From Eupeodes corollae (Eukaryota > Arthropoda > Insecta > Diptera > Syrphidae), in assembly GCF_945859685.1 (NCBI RefSeq), contig NC_079148.1, positions 119,766,589 to 119,830,588 of the forward strand: DNA of 64,000 nt. The letters run 5' to 3'. Below are positions 33,908-46,199 of this stretch, piece by piece; position 1 is the stretch's first letter; the number at the start of each line of letters is the position of its first letter. The notes beneath the pieces are model-generated. The model searched no databases. It saw only the letters and a list, made by a program, of their open reading frames with translations, and was not told the DNA's origin. A program made the translations under genes and the position numbers.

Positions 33908-35222
33908 ATAAAAAAAAGAGGCTTGGATGCGACCCACACTGATAACTACCTATCCCGTCTGTCGATTTGTCTTGCTTAAAAGTTTGTTTATATGTACTCG
34001 TATCAATTTTTACCGAATTTGTGTACTATTTTTTGTAGATTTAATTTTTGTATGAAAAAACGGACTGTTGGATTTTTATATAAAAATTAGTGAATATCGA
34101 AAACAATATTTTTTTGTGAAATAAAATAAGTCAATATTTTTGATTTTTGAAAAGCTATTTGAGTCGAAAGTAAATTTTTACCAAGTTTTAGCATTGTTTT
34201 TTTTTAGAGTTTTATTTTTTGTAAAAAAACTGTGAATTCGATATTTTTCAAAATTTGTCCTTGTGCTGAAAACAATATTTCTTATAAGTAAAAATTAGTT
34301 AGAAGCTATTATCTCAAATTTTTGAAAAAAATATTTGAGTCGAAAATCTATTTTTACCAACTTTTGTTAAATTTTTTTTAAGGTTTTTAGTTTTTTATAA
34401 AAAAAACTGTCAATTTGTTTTTTTTTTTCAAAATTTTGCTGAATGTTGACAACAATATTTTTTGAAAGATAAAAGTAAATTAAAACCAATATCTTAAAGT
34501 TTTGAAAAGATATTTGAGTCGAAAATCAATTTTTACCAACTTTTATTATATTTTTTTATGTTTTTATTTCAGTAAAAAAACTTTCAATTCGATTTTTCTC
34601 AACATTTTTCAGAATGTTGAAAACAATATTTCTTATAAATATATTTCTTATTTCATGTTTTTCAGTAGATATTTGAATCGCTTTTTAATTTTTACCAACT
34701 TTGAGTATTTTTTTTTTAGATTTTTTTAGATTATGAAAAAAACTGTCGATTTTTCTTAAAATTTTATCAGATGTCAAAAACATTATTCTTCGTTGCACAA
34801 AATTGTTTTGGAGATGAAATCATATTTTAGACGTAAAATTTTGGAGGTGACACATTTTTTTTATTTATAAAAAAAACCGTTAAATGGATTTTTTTCAAAA
34901 AAAACATACTTCTTTGTATTCACCTTTTTAAAACTGCTATGGTTAAAAAACCACCCACGCAATTTTCTTGAGAGCCCTTTCTGCCTTTTTATCTGTACAA
35001 CAAACTTTACTTGAAGTCGATATCTCTTCTGGTTCTTGAGCTATGGACGACGAAAAAACTTCGCGAACGTACGGAAGTACGAACGTACGTACACACGCAC
35101 GCACAGACATCTTTCTAAAAATCTTTTATTTCGACCCTAGGGACCTTAAAACGTCAAGAAATGTCAACATTTTCAATTTGACAAATCGGACCCATTACAA
35201 TTACTTCCTAGGGGAAGTTAAT
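33908..35222 (-). mobile_element. Helentron-like repeat family H, copy 4 (reverse)
   Basis: Reverse complement of copies 2 and 3. The 3' end lies at the left (AGAGGCTTGGATGCGACCC, with a partly degraded hairpin). The array has about five monomers with marks near 34063, 34230, 34407, 34580 and 34743. The ACGT-rich stretch is at about 35063-35105, and the 5' palindrome ACTTCC-TAGG-GGAAGT at 35203-35218. It sits exactly between two unrelated LINE fragments. Confidence 0.75.
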
Positions 35223-35955
35223 AAAGCTAATGGATCTCTCGGTTTTATTAAGAGATGGTCAAAAGAATTTTCCAACCCCTATGTATCTAAAGCGCTTTAC
35301 ATTTTCCTAGTCCGTCCTCATCCTCATCTTGAATATGCATGTCAAGTATGGTCTCCCTTTTATGAAAACCATTCACGCAGAATTGAAAAGGTTCAAAGAC
35401 GTTTCGTTAGATTTGCCTTACGTGGCCTCTTCTGGGATGATACATACAACTTGCCTCCTTATGCCGATGGACTAAACCTGATAGGTTTGCAGTATTTTTT
35501 ATATATTAGACGCAAAAACGCTGATATATTATTTGCTCACCAATTGTTAATGGGCAATATAGATTCCCCAGCACTCCTGAGTGATATTCATCCTAGCACC
35601 AACCCTCGAAATCTGCGACCTGTCTCCCTCTTCTATATCCCTCATCACCGCGCTAACTACGGGCACTTTGAACCAATGTCCAGAATTCTTCGTCACTGCA
35701 ACGCTGCTATGCTAGTCTTTGACTTTAACATTTCCAAATCTCATCTGAAAGATACCCTCTACTTTTTGCCTTTTTGAGTCCGGATTCCTCGTCCCTTTTA
35801 ATTTTAATAAAATCAAAATTGTTAGTTTGGCCTTTGGGCCCACATGAATTAATGTTGAAAACTGATAACAAGAACTTAAAAAAAAATTAAGCTAGTGTTA
35901 AGTTAAGTTATGATGTTATGTTAAGCTTGTATTAAGCTGAATAAATAAATAAAAT
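35223..35955 (+). mobile_element. LINE fragment of a second family (RT C-terminus and tail)
   Basis: An open frame runs to 35777 and encodes a typical post-RT C-terminal region: LGFIKRWSKEF, SKALYIFLVRP, LEYACQVWSPFYE, KVQRRFVRFALRGL and NPRNLRPVSLFY. The 3' end is (AATA)n-like (GAATAAATAAATAAAA). The 5' part is missing, cut at family H copy 4. The frame is still open, extending back into the repeat to 35043, so this copy is relatively young. CR1/Jockey-like group, different from L1f. Confidence 0.82.
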
Positions 35956-37461
35956 TCAATAATTTGTCCCAAACCATTTATCCATTAAATGCATTTTGCT
36001 ATTTGTGTTATTAATGGATTTTTGTAAAATCATGTTAAGAGTTTAATTAACAGATTTTATTCAAATTTTCGACTTGAAATTTTGCAATTTCCATCCTTGT
36101 GACATTACAAAAGATTTTGAATATTTGTATTTGAAGAAACCATTTAAGCATCATTTTTGTGTGTACCTTTTATTAAAAGTAATTTTAAAAGATTGAAATT
36201 ACTTCATTGCTGTTAATTGATTTTAGAAAAATGTATTCAATAGCAAGTAAAATTTAATATGATTGCAGCATTTGAAAACTTATTCTAAATTAAATCAATA
36301 ATTCTTTCAAAATGCCATTCATTATTTTGAACGACAGTAAATATTTGCATGAAATAATTGTTCATGTTTTTCAATTTTCTTTTAAAATCCTTCGAATTCT
36401 TTGTTTTTTAAGATCCCTTTTTCTTTAAGATTAAACTTTTTTTTGAAAATTTCTAAAGAAAAACACAGAAACGTTTTTCGTGTTGTAGTTTTTTTTTATT
36501 TATTATTTTTTCTGTTGTTTTCTGTTTCTTTTTTATTTTATCATAGTATAATAATTATAATAATGAATAATAATTCCTTTTTTTTTGTTTTCCTTTAGAA
36601 GGACTTAATCTAAGATATCTATTATCTAAAAAAAAAGAAAATTAAAAAGTTTTCCATAACGTGGCCCTTTAAGAGTATTGAAATAAAATAAAAAGAAACA
36701 GATTTCGTGAAAGGCGTGTGTGTTGTATATTTTTTGTTTTTTTTTTTTGTGAATTTTTGTTTGTTTCTTTTTTTTCCGGATAACAATAGGAAGTCTTAAC
36801 AAATTAAAGTTAATTCAATTGTGTATCGATCTCTTTATTTCTTCGACATAAAGAGTTTGGTACATAGAAAATTATTATTACATATTTATTTATTCCCGGA
36901 TATGAGAGGTACATAAATGTCACCTCAACGATTTACTTCCAAGGTCAAAAACATAAAGCTAAACAAAATATTTAAGATCAAAAATCATATCTAAACAATC
37001 TCGTTAAAATAGGAAAAAAAATACAATCATGTTAATTTGTTAAGTTACGTGTGAGTGGTAGCTTTTTTTAATTATATATATTTTTGTTGTTTTATCAGTG
37101 GAAGTGTTCGTGTTTTTTTGTTTATTTTATCCGCATACATTTATATAAGTTAAATTAAACAAAGATTTTAATATTTTTGTTTGTTTTTTTAAGATTTTTT
37201 TTTTTTAAGATTTTGTTGTAGAAAATTGAGAATATTTTTTTTCGCATACTAGCTTTTTTTTTTGCCTAGAATAAGTATTTGTTTTATATTTTTTTTCGCT
37301 TTTTCAGTTTAGTTTTTATATTTTTTTTTCTTCAGTTTGTTCGCGTGCCCCTTTTTTCGGTGTAAGAAATTTTGTCAGCTTATTTATGAAAGAAAAAGAA
37401 GAAAAACAAAATATTTTAAGTTATTGTTGTTGTTGTTATTATTGTTTGGGCATCTCTAGTT
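35956..37461. other. Intergenic and probable 3' UTR of Aps
   Basis: Very T-rich on the plus strand, with several TTTATT motifs (AATAAA on the Aps strand), for example near 36835. The part adjoining 37461 is probably the AT-rich 3' UTR of Aps. Its end cannot be fixed from sequence alone. Confidence 0.4.
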
Positions 37462-39683
37462 TCACGCAGTAGTAGGCGATGGTGGAGGTGAGGATGTTGA
37501 GTTCTTCGAATGCCTTAGTTGTTGAAGATAGTGCCGTTGTGTGGGTTTATGCAAAGCAAGTTGAGCCAATGCGTCATCGACCGAAAACCATTGGCGTTTT
37601 CGGCCGATGCTTCGTGAGTCTTCCCATTCTTCGAGTTCTTTAGTAACGGTCATGACAAAAACTTCTGTACGATGCATGTGATCTCGATTCTTAAAATATA
37701 AAATTAGATTTTAATTGGAGTATTAAAACTTAAAACAAAAATCAAAAAGTTTTACCTCGAAAACACCCAAACATCGACCAAGTTTGCCAACAACACCAGC
37801 TTCTTCGAGTACTTCTCTAACAGCAGTAACAGATGGCTCCTCTTCGGGCTCAACTCCACCACCTGGGACTATCCACATTTCAGGGCGCCTAGAGGATGTC
37901 ACCAGTAAAACCTTTAATATAGAGAATAAGTTTGTTTATTAGTGGAATTATAATTTACTGAATTTTGTATCATATACATGTGTCAAACTTCAGGCTTAAG
38001 GAAAGTTCACTACAAAAATTAAGGAAATTCGCCAATCATAGTTTTTTTGCAAGTCTGAACTTGTTACTTTTCAAAGAGACGAAACCCCTTTTTTGTGATT
38101 TAAAACGTTTTAATTTGTTTTAAGTAGAAGGTATGGTTTATGTCAATTCTCCATTGAACTTAAGCATGGATTTCGTAAAGTAACCAAGGTTGAGGACATA
38201 AACCTGCAAATGTGCGAATTGGACTTGGAAATTTCCTGAAAAGTAGGTATATCATGCTGCAATCGTTCTTGTGGCAATTTGACTTAGATTTTGAGCATTA
38301 TTAATGACATAGGTACTTTCCTTTTAATATTAAAAGAAACTTCCACTGATTTCTCTTTAAAAAATCTGGTTTTATCTTCGTGACAATGAACTTGTTTATC
38401 GTCTTCATGATGATAAGGAAACTTTTACATTTATTGTAGGTAATACACCTTTTTTTGTCTCTTAACAAACAAAAAGGATATGAATAAAGCTACTGAAATA
38501 ATGGACCTTCCAATGTCAAGTTCAATATATTTTGGAATATGATCCGCAAGAAGGGGCAGTAAGAATGAAGCATGAAACATAAAACCATAAGTATCTTTTT
38601 TTGCCTTCCTCATATACCTTTTCTTATATCTACATAAGTTCTTTTGCATGCAATGTAACAAAACACGATATTTCCATTTTGGTTGCATAGGTAGTCTTAT
38701 CCCCATGGGTTTCATAATAAAAAACGAATTTCAAACATCCTGTTTGGAATGACATTAAACACTATTTATTGCTAGGTAGGTACATATGCATGCCTATCAA
38801 TAACCCAAAGTTACCATGGCCTTCTCAAGGACGGGAATTATTATGGCATTCAACAATGACGCAACAATGTTAAACCTAAAATATCAACATTTTTAATCAA
38901 TCGATTTCTTCGACCAAATACAAATGGAAACATAAATTTGGTTTCTCTTGTGCATCTCTATAATGCAGTTTACTGGTTTGATACCAGTTTTCCAAATTAA
39001 TATTTTTTAATGGCATCAGGTAGAGGCAAAGTCAGAAGCAGAATCAGAAAGACCAGATGCAAACATCTTGCAGGTGTTTATGGAGCTTCGGCTTTTTAGT
39101 TTGTGTTGGTAGATAGATACAATTTTAAAAATTTAATTTCAATTCGCCGGCCGGTATCCACGCGCAGCCTGCGAATTGCGTTCACTCTTCACTTTCGTCT
39201 TCGTCTTTCACTTCACTGGCTGCCTGGCTGTCGCTGTCAAATAGAAATCACCATTTTGACAGCTGCTACAGCTACTGCTGCGGCGGCTTTTGCTAATGTA
39301 ATGACAACTCCGCATGTTTTCCTGAAACACTTTTCACACACATTTTTTTTAGCAATTTATTTGTTATAACCACACATAAAACATGAATTCATAATTTTTT
39401 CCAGATGGCAAATTTCCTATCGAGCATGGTATTGGTACATACGAGTCAAAATGGCAAACGTTAATTACTTCCGGAAAAAGTTTAACAAATTAGCGATAAA
39501 GAAAAAAAGGCAAACGAAATACAAATAAAAAAAAAAAAACAAATCGAGAGCACTCTTGCTGGTGGTCTCTGAACTCTGACTCACCTCTGTTTCGGCGTCC
39601 GAACGAACGCAAATGCATGCGGCACGCCTTCGGAATCCATCCTTGTCGTAGATTCGAGTTGAGTTTGGCTTCTCCTTGACCAT
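37462..39683 (-). CDS. Aps: Diphosphoinositol polyphosphate phosphohydrolase (Nudix), Aps orthologue
   Basis: Three exons on the minus strand: 39683-39585, 37911-37756 and 37689-37462 (99, 156 and 228 nt, all phase 0), giving 160 aa. Exon 1 encodes MVKEKPNSTRIYDKDGF after a good start context (CAAAATGG). Exon 2 holds the Nudix box G-x5-E-x7-R-E-V-x-E-E-x-G (GGGVEPEEEPSVTAVREVLE...). Exon 3 encodes RKRQWFSVDDALAQLAL and a C-terminal S/P/T-rich tail. The family hydrolyses diphosphoinositol polyphosphates and diadenosine polyphosphates in cytosol and nucleus. Residues match the Drosophila Aps protein as I remember it. Intron 1 is about 1.7 kb and contains nothing else recognised. It is the only housekeeping-type gene in the window. 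Confidence 0.95.
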
Positions 39684-41310
39684 TTTTGCAGCTGGTTTCT
39701 TCTTCTCGTGGGATGTGTCTTTTTTTAAGAAAAATTGACGAAATAAGTTAAATTCGTTTAGCGAGGATTTGCAGAGTTTGATTTGTTGTGCTGATTGCTG
39801 GTGGTCGATGACCAAAGACCACACGATGAAAAATTATGAAGAAAATGTTGCACAATCGGCGGCGGCGGCGGAGGAGGCGGCAGCAGCTAGCTACGACTTT
39901 GACGACAACGATGGGCGATGGATTTGGATGATGAGATGAGATGGTGGCTTCCCTTGAGTGTTGCTGTTGCCGTTTTACTTATTGTTTTCGAATGGTAAAC
40001 ATGTTGATTTGCGAGAGAAATTCCACACGCAAAAGAAGAAAAAATTCAAGAAAAAATATCGTTTGTCCCGTTGCTGGTTGCTCTTCTTATCAGAAACAGA
40101 ATAAAGAACAAACGACACGCAGTCCGAAAAAGAAAAAAACCAAATCAAAACCGTACAAATAAGAAAATCTTCTTTTAACAAAAAAATAATATATAATTTG
40201 CGTTTGTTTTAGCTTTGATTTATACACATTTTTCGTTAGTTCTTTTTGTATTTTGCTTAATTTCTCGGTACGGTACGAGTACGAGTCCAACTCGACTCGA
40301 AGATTTTCTTATTCAAGTTTTTGTCGCGTCAGAAACGTCACACACCTACCGCGTTTACAAGGAGAATTGAATCCGAATTGAATCAGGATTTAGCGCCATA
40401 TAGACCTGGATCGGATCGAAATAGGATTACTCGATCCAATCCCACTGCAAGAGGTGAATCGAATCGAAAATTTGTTTGTAAACCCGAATCGGGGAATCGA
40501 GTTATTGGTGTGTGAGGTTTTGCTTGTGTGCGTGCGATAAGTTTTTTCCCTCTTGTTTGTTCTAAGCAAAAATAGTCCATTTAAATGGAGTATTTTTGGT
40601 TCTAAGCTGAATTTAATTTGGCGCTCGTCTTTGTGTTTAGAGCATTGTTCCAAAATTTTAAGTTTATTTAAAAGTAGCAGTACGCACACAAATAAAACCG
40701 AAATGTCATTTCGATTCCATTTGAATTCGATTCCTCGATTCAGTGCCACCATATACCTGGATCGAAATCTCAATTCGATTCGATTCGATTCCTCGATCTC
40801 GTCTTGTAACCAGGGTAACCGATTCACTTTTGCAAAATAAAAATCTAATAAAAAACTATTATTGTCCCTTTCTTCGTTATTCTTATTTGGCTTTAGAAAA
40901 TTTCGATGAGACAGAGAAAGAACACCGCACGAAAGAAATCAGGCGAAATGAATGATGCAAAATATATAAGAAAATTTAAAGAAATGGCGAATTCGGATTT
41001 CCGACTTTTTCGGATGGATTCTTTTCTTTTTTTTCCGTCGTTGTTGGATCTCTTTTGTCTTCTTTTTCTTTTTTTTTGGAAAATGCTCTTTTCACAAAAA
41101 CTATCTTTTTTGATATGTTGGGCAAGCATCCATGGCTGCAAATTTGTTTGTTTTTTAGTATTTGGTTGTATTTACCGGGGAATCTGGGATCCGCTCCGAA
41201 ATCTTCCGCTAGCTGCCGAATGGAGATGGACCGAAACCGGACAACGAAAACGACGGTCGATGCGATGGCGATGATTGCCCAATCAAATAAAAAAAAACAC
41301 AAATAACAAA
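39684..41310 (-). promoter_or_regulatory. Upstream region of Aps (possible promoter and leader exons)
   Basis: More GC- and CpG-rich than the surroundings, with a GGC-repeat tract near 39860-39895 and CpG clusters near 39600 and 41180-41280. It is consistent with a broad promoter or 5' UTR exons upstream of the Aps start. No defined core element was identified. Confidence 0.35.
40370..40830. repeat. Short direct repeat with GATTC/GAATC-rich DNA
   Basis: ACCTGGATCGGATCGAAAT near 40406 recurs as ACCTGGATCGAAAT near 40756. Both sit beside runs of ATTCG/CGAAT and a CGCCATATA/GCCACCATATA stretch. It looks like two diverged copies of one segment about 350 bp apart. Function unknown. Confidence 0.45.
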
Positions 41311-42013
41311 TGTCACATAAGTGATGCCAAAACGCATAAACTCAACTGCAATGGCACATTATTTCATGCAGTTTTTCATTCAACTATATCGAAGAAGTTA
41401 TTCAATGTCAGATAAGGGCTATTTAAAAATGAATTGTGGTTCAGTTCTTACAACATAATGCTCACCTTGAAATAGTAGGTTAGTAAAAGTGAAATATCTG
41501 TTCCTGAAACACAGTCAATCCATCTAAACGGTAAGTTATGTTACAAGATTATACATATAACAGGCTCTAGGTCTTGTTTGTAAAAGGCTTAAGTTTTTAA
41601 CTTAACTTGCAGGTGTTCTGACTCAGTGTCAAAAATCAGTAGTTGAAATCAGCTAGTTTTCTTTATAAAAAACTGTCGTACGAATTAATAATTTTATAAA
41701 TTGTTAATTTTTAAGTGCATTTAAGAACATACAAGATGGAATTATCAATAATTTAACATGTACCTCTGTAAAAAAATCCTCTTAAGCACGTTTACAAAAA
41801 AAAACATTATATATTTTTAACCTAGTTTTGTGAACGGATTTATTAGCAAAGTTGGTTTTATTAAAGGTATTTCACGATGTGTTAAGCTTTTAAGTAAACT
41901 TTCAGAGGCTTACGTTTAAGTGTGCTTAGCAATCGAAATCAGCAAAAATAACTTTAAAAACATTTTGGACCAGAAGTTTATTTTAAGTTGTAAGACCTAA
42001 CCCGTGTAGTAGT
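41311..42013. other. Intergenic, no gene seen
   Basis: AT-rich DNA between the Aps upstream region and the SINE. Nothing supportable was found. Confidence 0.5.
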
Positions 42014-42305
42014 ACCCGTGGCATGACGGTTAGTGTGTTGGACTGTCATGCGAGAAGTCTTGGGTTTGATCCCTGCATTTGCCATCTAAAGTCTTTTCAC
42101 GGGTACTGTCTCTTGCGAGGAAGTGACAAATCCTCCAAAAGTAACTCTTGTCATGAAAAAGAGCTTTCTCAAATTAGCCGTTCAGATTCGGCATATAAAC
42201 TGCAGGTCTCCTCCATTTCTGACAACATTACTCGCACACAGGAATGGTTGAGAGTTGTAAGTCACTAGGCCCTAGTTCTCAACTATGAAACAAACAAACA
42301 AACTA
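42014..42305 (+). mobile_element. tRNA-derived SINE
   Basis: Positions 42018-42085 look like a degenerate tRNA: an A-box-like GTGGCATGACGGTTAGTG and a B-box-like GGGTTTGATCCC at the expected spacing. An unrelated body follows, and the element ends in CTAGTTCTCAACTATG and a (CAAA)n tail near 42288-42305. This is the usual plan of a SINE with an RNA polymerase III promoter. It does not fold as an intact tRNA gene. Confidence 0.75.
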
Positions 42306-43288
42306 ATGAAACAAATATGACGTAGAGTTAAGAAACTAGTTCAAAGTATTGCCAAACAAAACTTAAGAGTTATTTAACTCTCTCTTAGTTGTACGCATGA
42401 GATTCATTAAAAAAACTAAGACCTTCGTTCAGCAATATTTTATTGAGTTATTTGAGGTTGAAACAAAAAATGCATATAATTTTTAAACATTAAAATAACT
42501 TTCAACCATCTTTAAACCTGAATATTAATTTAAAATAATGATGATTGAAATGTGGACAGGCATAAAATACATTAAAATTCTTTTGACTTTTGGCATCACT
42601 GAATGAGCTACAGTAAAAAGAAGGCGAATTAATGATATCGTAGACACACACCATACAGTGAAATTTTCGGGTAGTTTAATTTTCATTTTATTGTATGTAG
42701 TCGATGTTTGAACTTTTTAGTACATTAGACAAATTTAATTTCGCTGTTTTTTTTTAAATTTATTTGTACCGAATCTGTATTTCCGGGATAGTAAAATACG
42801 TTAATTTAAACTGTAATAAGAACCAAATCGAAATTTATTGAATTTCATTTTATGAGAACATTTGTCACTTTTGAAGAAAATGACAATAAGTAGCATTTTT
42901 ACTTGTCTTTTCTGATATTTGAAGTTGAAGCGTGTGAACACAGTTTCGGGCAAGTAATTTGACGGAAAATTTGTGTAACACAGTCACTTGTCACTTTCTG
43001 CGTGTTTTGCTCAACGGTAATATGAATTTTCTAAAATTAAAAAAAAAATTGCGATCTAAACGTTTTTCATGATATACTTTGAATAAACTCAAAGAATTAA
43101 AATTAAAAATTAAAACACAACACGTTTATTTACTTTTAACTTTACACCTTGAGAGAATGAATATGACAATTTTCTATTGACATTTTTGATTGACATTTTA
43201 TGGAAGTGTTATATGGGCTCATGTATATATTATTAGGCGCGTTCGATGACCGTTGTTGAGTAGCTCCGTGCGTTCAACAGGTTCATAG
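42306..43288. other. Intergenic, no gene seen
   Basis: AT-rich DNA between the SINE and LINE copy C. Nothing supportable was found. Confidence 0.5.
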
Positions 43289-45245
43289 ATGTAAGTTTCC
43301 GTTGTTAGAAAGCCAACCCGACTGAGGAAAACCGGAATAAGTTTATACAACCTAGAAAGACCTGTAATGGTCTTATTCGACGAACCAAATAATTGCATGA
43401 TCAGAAATTAAGGCAAAAAATACTACAATGTCCCAAAGGTAGTAAACATTTCTGGTCATTTGTAAAAAACGTACGAAACACCACGTCATCCTTTGTTCCA
43501 ACGCTCGTCCACAATAACACTCCCTATGGAAGCTCGATTGATAAAGCCAATTTGCTTGCAGCACAGTTTGCTGTTAATTCAACGCTACCGGAAAGTGTCA
43601 TGGATCCTCCTGTTCTTGAGAGCGTAAATGATTCTATGGGACAATCTTCTTTCGCACTCGTGCAGTCGCAAGAGTACTGAAAGAACTTGACATTCACAAA
43701 TCCACTGGCCCGGATAGTATCCCCGCTATTGCTCTTAAGAGGTGTTCTTCAACGCTTGCAAAACCACGTCGTAAGCTTTTTCATCTATCCTATTCTACAG
43801 GTCTCTTCCCGAGTGGATGGAAATCTGCATTTTTCCAGCCTGTCCATAAAAAAGCCCAATCCTCCTCCCCCTCAAACTATTGTCCAATTGCACTTACGTC
43901 TCTTCTTTCCAAGGTCATGGAAATGATTAATTTTCAGCCTAAGAAATATCTTGAAGAACGGAAGCTTCTTAATGACCGACAGTATGGCTTTCATAGAAAT
44001 AGGTCCCTGGTGATCTCATGGTTCATCTCTCCGAACAGTGGAACAAATCTTTACATGGTTTTGGAGAAAGTAAGATTATTGCACTTGATATTTCAAAGGC
44101 ATTTGATAGAGTTTGGCACCAAGCTCTCTTATCAAAAAAGCGTGCTTTTAATATTAATGAATCTCTTCTTCGTTGGATTAGAAAATACCTTTCTAACCGT
44201 TCAATACAAGTTGTATTGGATGGTGTCAAGTTTGAAATTCATAAAATAAATGCTGGTGTCCCCCAGAGCTCCGTTTTGTCTCCGACTCTCTTCCTTTTAT
44301 TCATAAATGATCTCTTGTCTGTCAACTCTAATCCATTAAACTGATTCGCTGACGAAATAGTCTCAGCTTTTCATATTCGTTTTTAGATTCACATCCTTGT
44401 CCTTCGGATGTGGAACTTTAACGGCAGCGTATGATAAGCTCATTAAATTCTGATCTTGACAGCATTGTCCAATGGGGAATCAAAAACCGTGTAGAATTTA
44501 ATGCTGCAAAAACTCAATGCTGTCTTCTGTTGTTAAAGCGTAACACACCCCCGATGCCACTATCTATGAGTGGCACTTGCATCCAAGAAACTAATCAACT
44601 GTCAGTACTTGGTACGTGTATCACAGATCACCTTTTATGAAACGATCATATATTTGGTATTGCCAAAAATGCTGCCAGGTGCTTAGGATTTCTCCGACGG
44701 TGCAAGAAATGTTTCACCCTTTCTGATCTGGCTGTAATATACAAAACCTTCATCCGTCCAAAGCTTGAATATAATACGCATATCTGGGCAGGTGCCCTAA
44801 AACAAGTTTAAATCTCTTGGATAGAATACAAAAAAAGGCTTTTGAAATAATAGGCGATAGAACTATAATCGCAATGTTTCATGCCTTTCGTTGTTTTATC
44901 GATATTTTTATAAACAATGTTCTGTTGAACTAGCCAGTTGCATTCCACCCCTTAATCGACTCAGCCGTAACACTCGCACTTCCAGGAATGCACATCAGTT
45001 TACCCTTGAGCTCAATTTCGGGCGTACTGTCAAGTATAGAGATTATTTCTTAAATCGCACATCGAGAATGTGGAATGCTTTGGCCAACTCTGTTTTTCAC
45101 TTCCATTTTGATATTCAGAACTTTAATCAATGTGCACCGGTATCTCCTTTTAAATCCTTCCCTATTTTCCTAACGCTCGTACTGTGTTTAAATATAAACA
45201 TATAATGGGTACTAATAACCCCTTGAGTGCTTGTGAATTATAAAA
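43289..45245 (+). mobile_element. LINE family L1f, copy C (5'-truncated, frameshifted)
   Basis: Colinear with copy E from AAGCCAACCCGACTGAGG onward. It encodes the RT N-terminal part (YCPIAL, LNDRQYGF), LDISKAFDRVWH, GVPQSSVLSPTLFLL and the C-terminal region MSGTCIQETNQLSV in several frames. Frameshifts, an in-frame stop and loss of the FADD motif (TGATTCGCTGACG) make it dead. It ends in GTGAATTATAAAAAAAG. Confidence 0.88.
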
Positions 45246-45599
45246 AAAGTGAAGACATTTATCAGCAACTGTCAAGTCGAAGATTCAGACAATATAAGGG
45301 ACTTAATTTGCAATCAACTACATTCTTTAAACTTAAATTTTGACTAAGGCATTTAGTTAGTTTTTCAAGTGTCACAAATTTCAAACTTAAAACTTTAGTT
45401 CACTAACCTCATTTCAACGTACAAAAACTATTAAAAACATTGTTGTCTACAAAACACACTTTAAGCAAGGTACAATTCCATTACTATTTGCATTTTGTAT
45501 TGAACTTATTTTTTTCTTTTGCAATTTGACAAGGAATCTTTAACACAGAAGATTAAATGGAATTGTGCAGAAAATAAATAAATCATATAGTAACCGTGT

Positions 45600-46040
45600 T
45601 TTGTTGGAAAATCTATCCATAGTACAGTAGGATTTTACAAGAATAACAAAAACAATATCCATAGTATGAATAACACCGATAAAAGTTAGAGTAGAATCTT
45701 ACTATGGATTGGTTTTTGCCATTTATACGAGCCTCGAATGGATCTAATGTGATTTCGTTCTCAAATGTTGGTACGATTGATATTGCATTTCTATCTCGAT
45801 GGCTGTGTTCGTTGAGAAGTTGTGCGTTTGAAATTATGTGTTTTCCATTCCAATCCAATCAATCTGTTACTGTTGATATTATTTAGTTTTGTTAATGAAA
45901 ATGGACTAACTGGGCTTATTTTGCAAGAGAAAACAATAGAAAAGATAATTAAGATTTATTAAGTTTCCACCAAAGGTTTATCTCAGTTTAGATTAAATAA
46001 ATCTTTTTGGTGTTTCCACCTCATAAGAAGATTTAAAAAT
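45600..46040 (-). repeat. Dispersed repeat R6, copy 1
   Basis: A roughly 430-bp family also present at 50770-50940 (partial) and 58365-58745 in the opposite orientation. One end reads GGTGGAAACACCAAAAAGAT; the other has AACAAAAACAATATCC and GGAAAATCTATC. Shared interior includes ACATTTGAGAACGAAATCAC and ACTCGTATAAATG. No coding capacity; superfamily unknown. Confidence 0.65.
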
Positions 46041-46199
46041 TATAAAGTATGACAGCACCAGTGTTGCCATAATCTCAAATTTCATAATGCTATATTTCAA
46101 ATTTTATAATGCTAGATCGTATGGGAGCTGAAAAAACAAAATGCTAAATTTTAAAATCCATATAAAACGTCCATATCGATGATTAAAAAACAAACATCT

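Noticed and set aside
40893..41306. Overlapping ORFs of 83-122 codons on both strands
   Set aside because: Low-complexity F/S/K-rich translations in different frames; none resembles a protein and they overlap a probable upstream region of Aps.
42018..42085. Possible tRNA gene
   Set aside because: The A and B boxes are degenerate, it does not form a full cloverleaf, and it is fused to a SINE body and tail.
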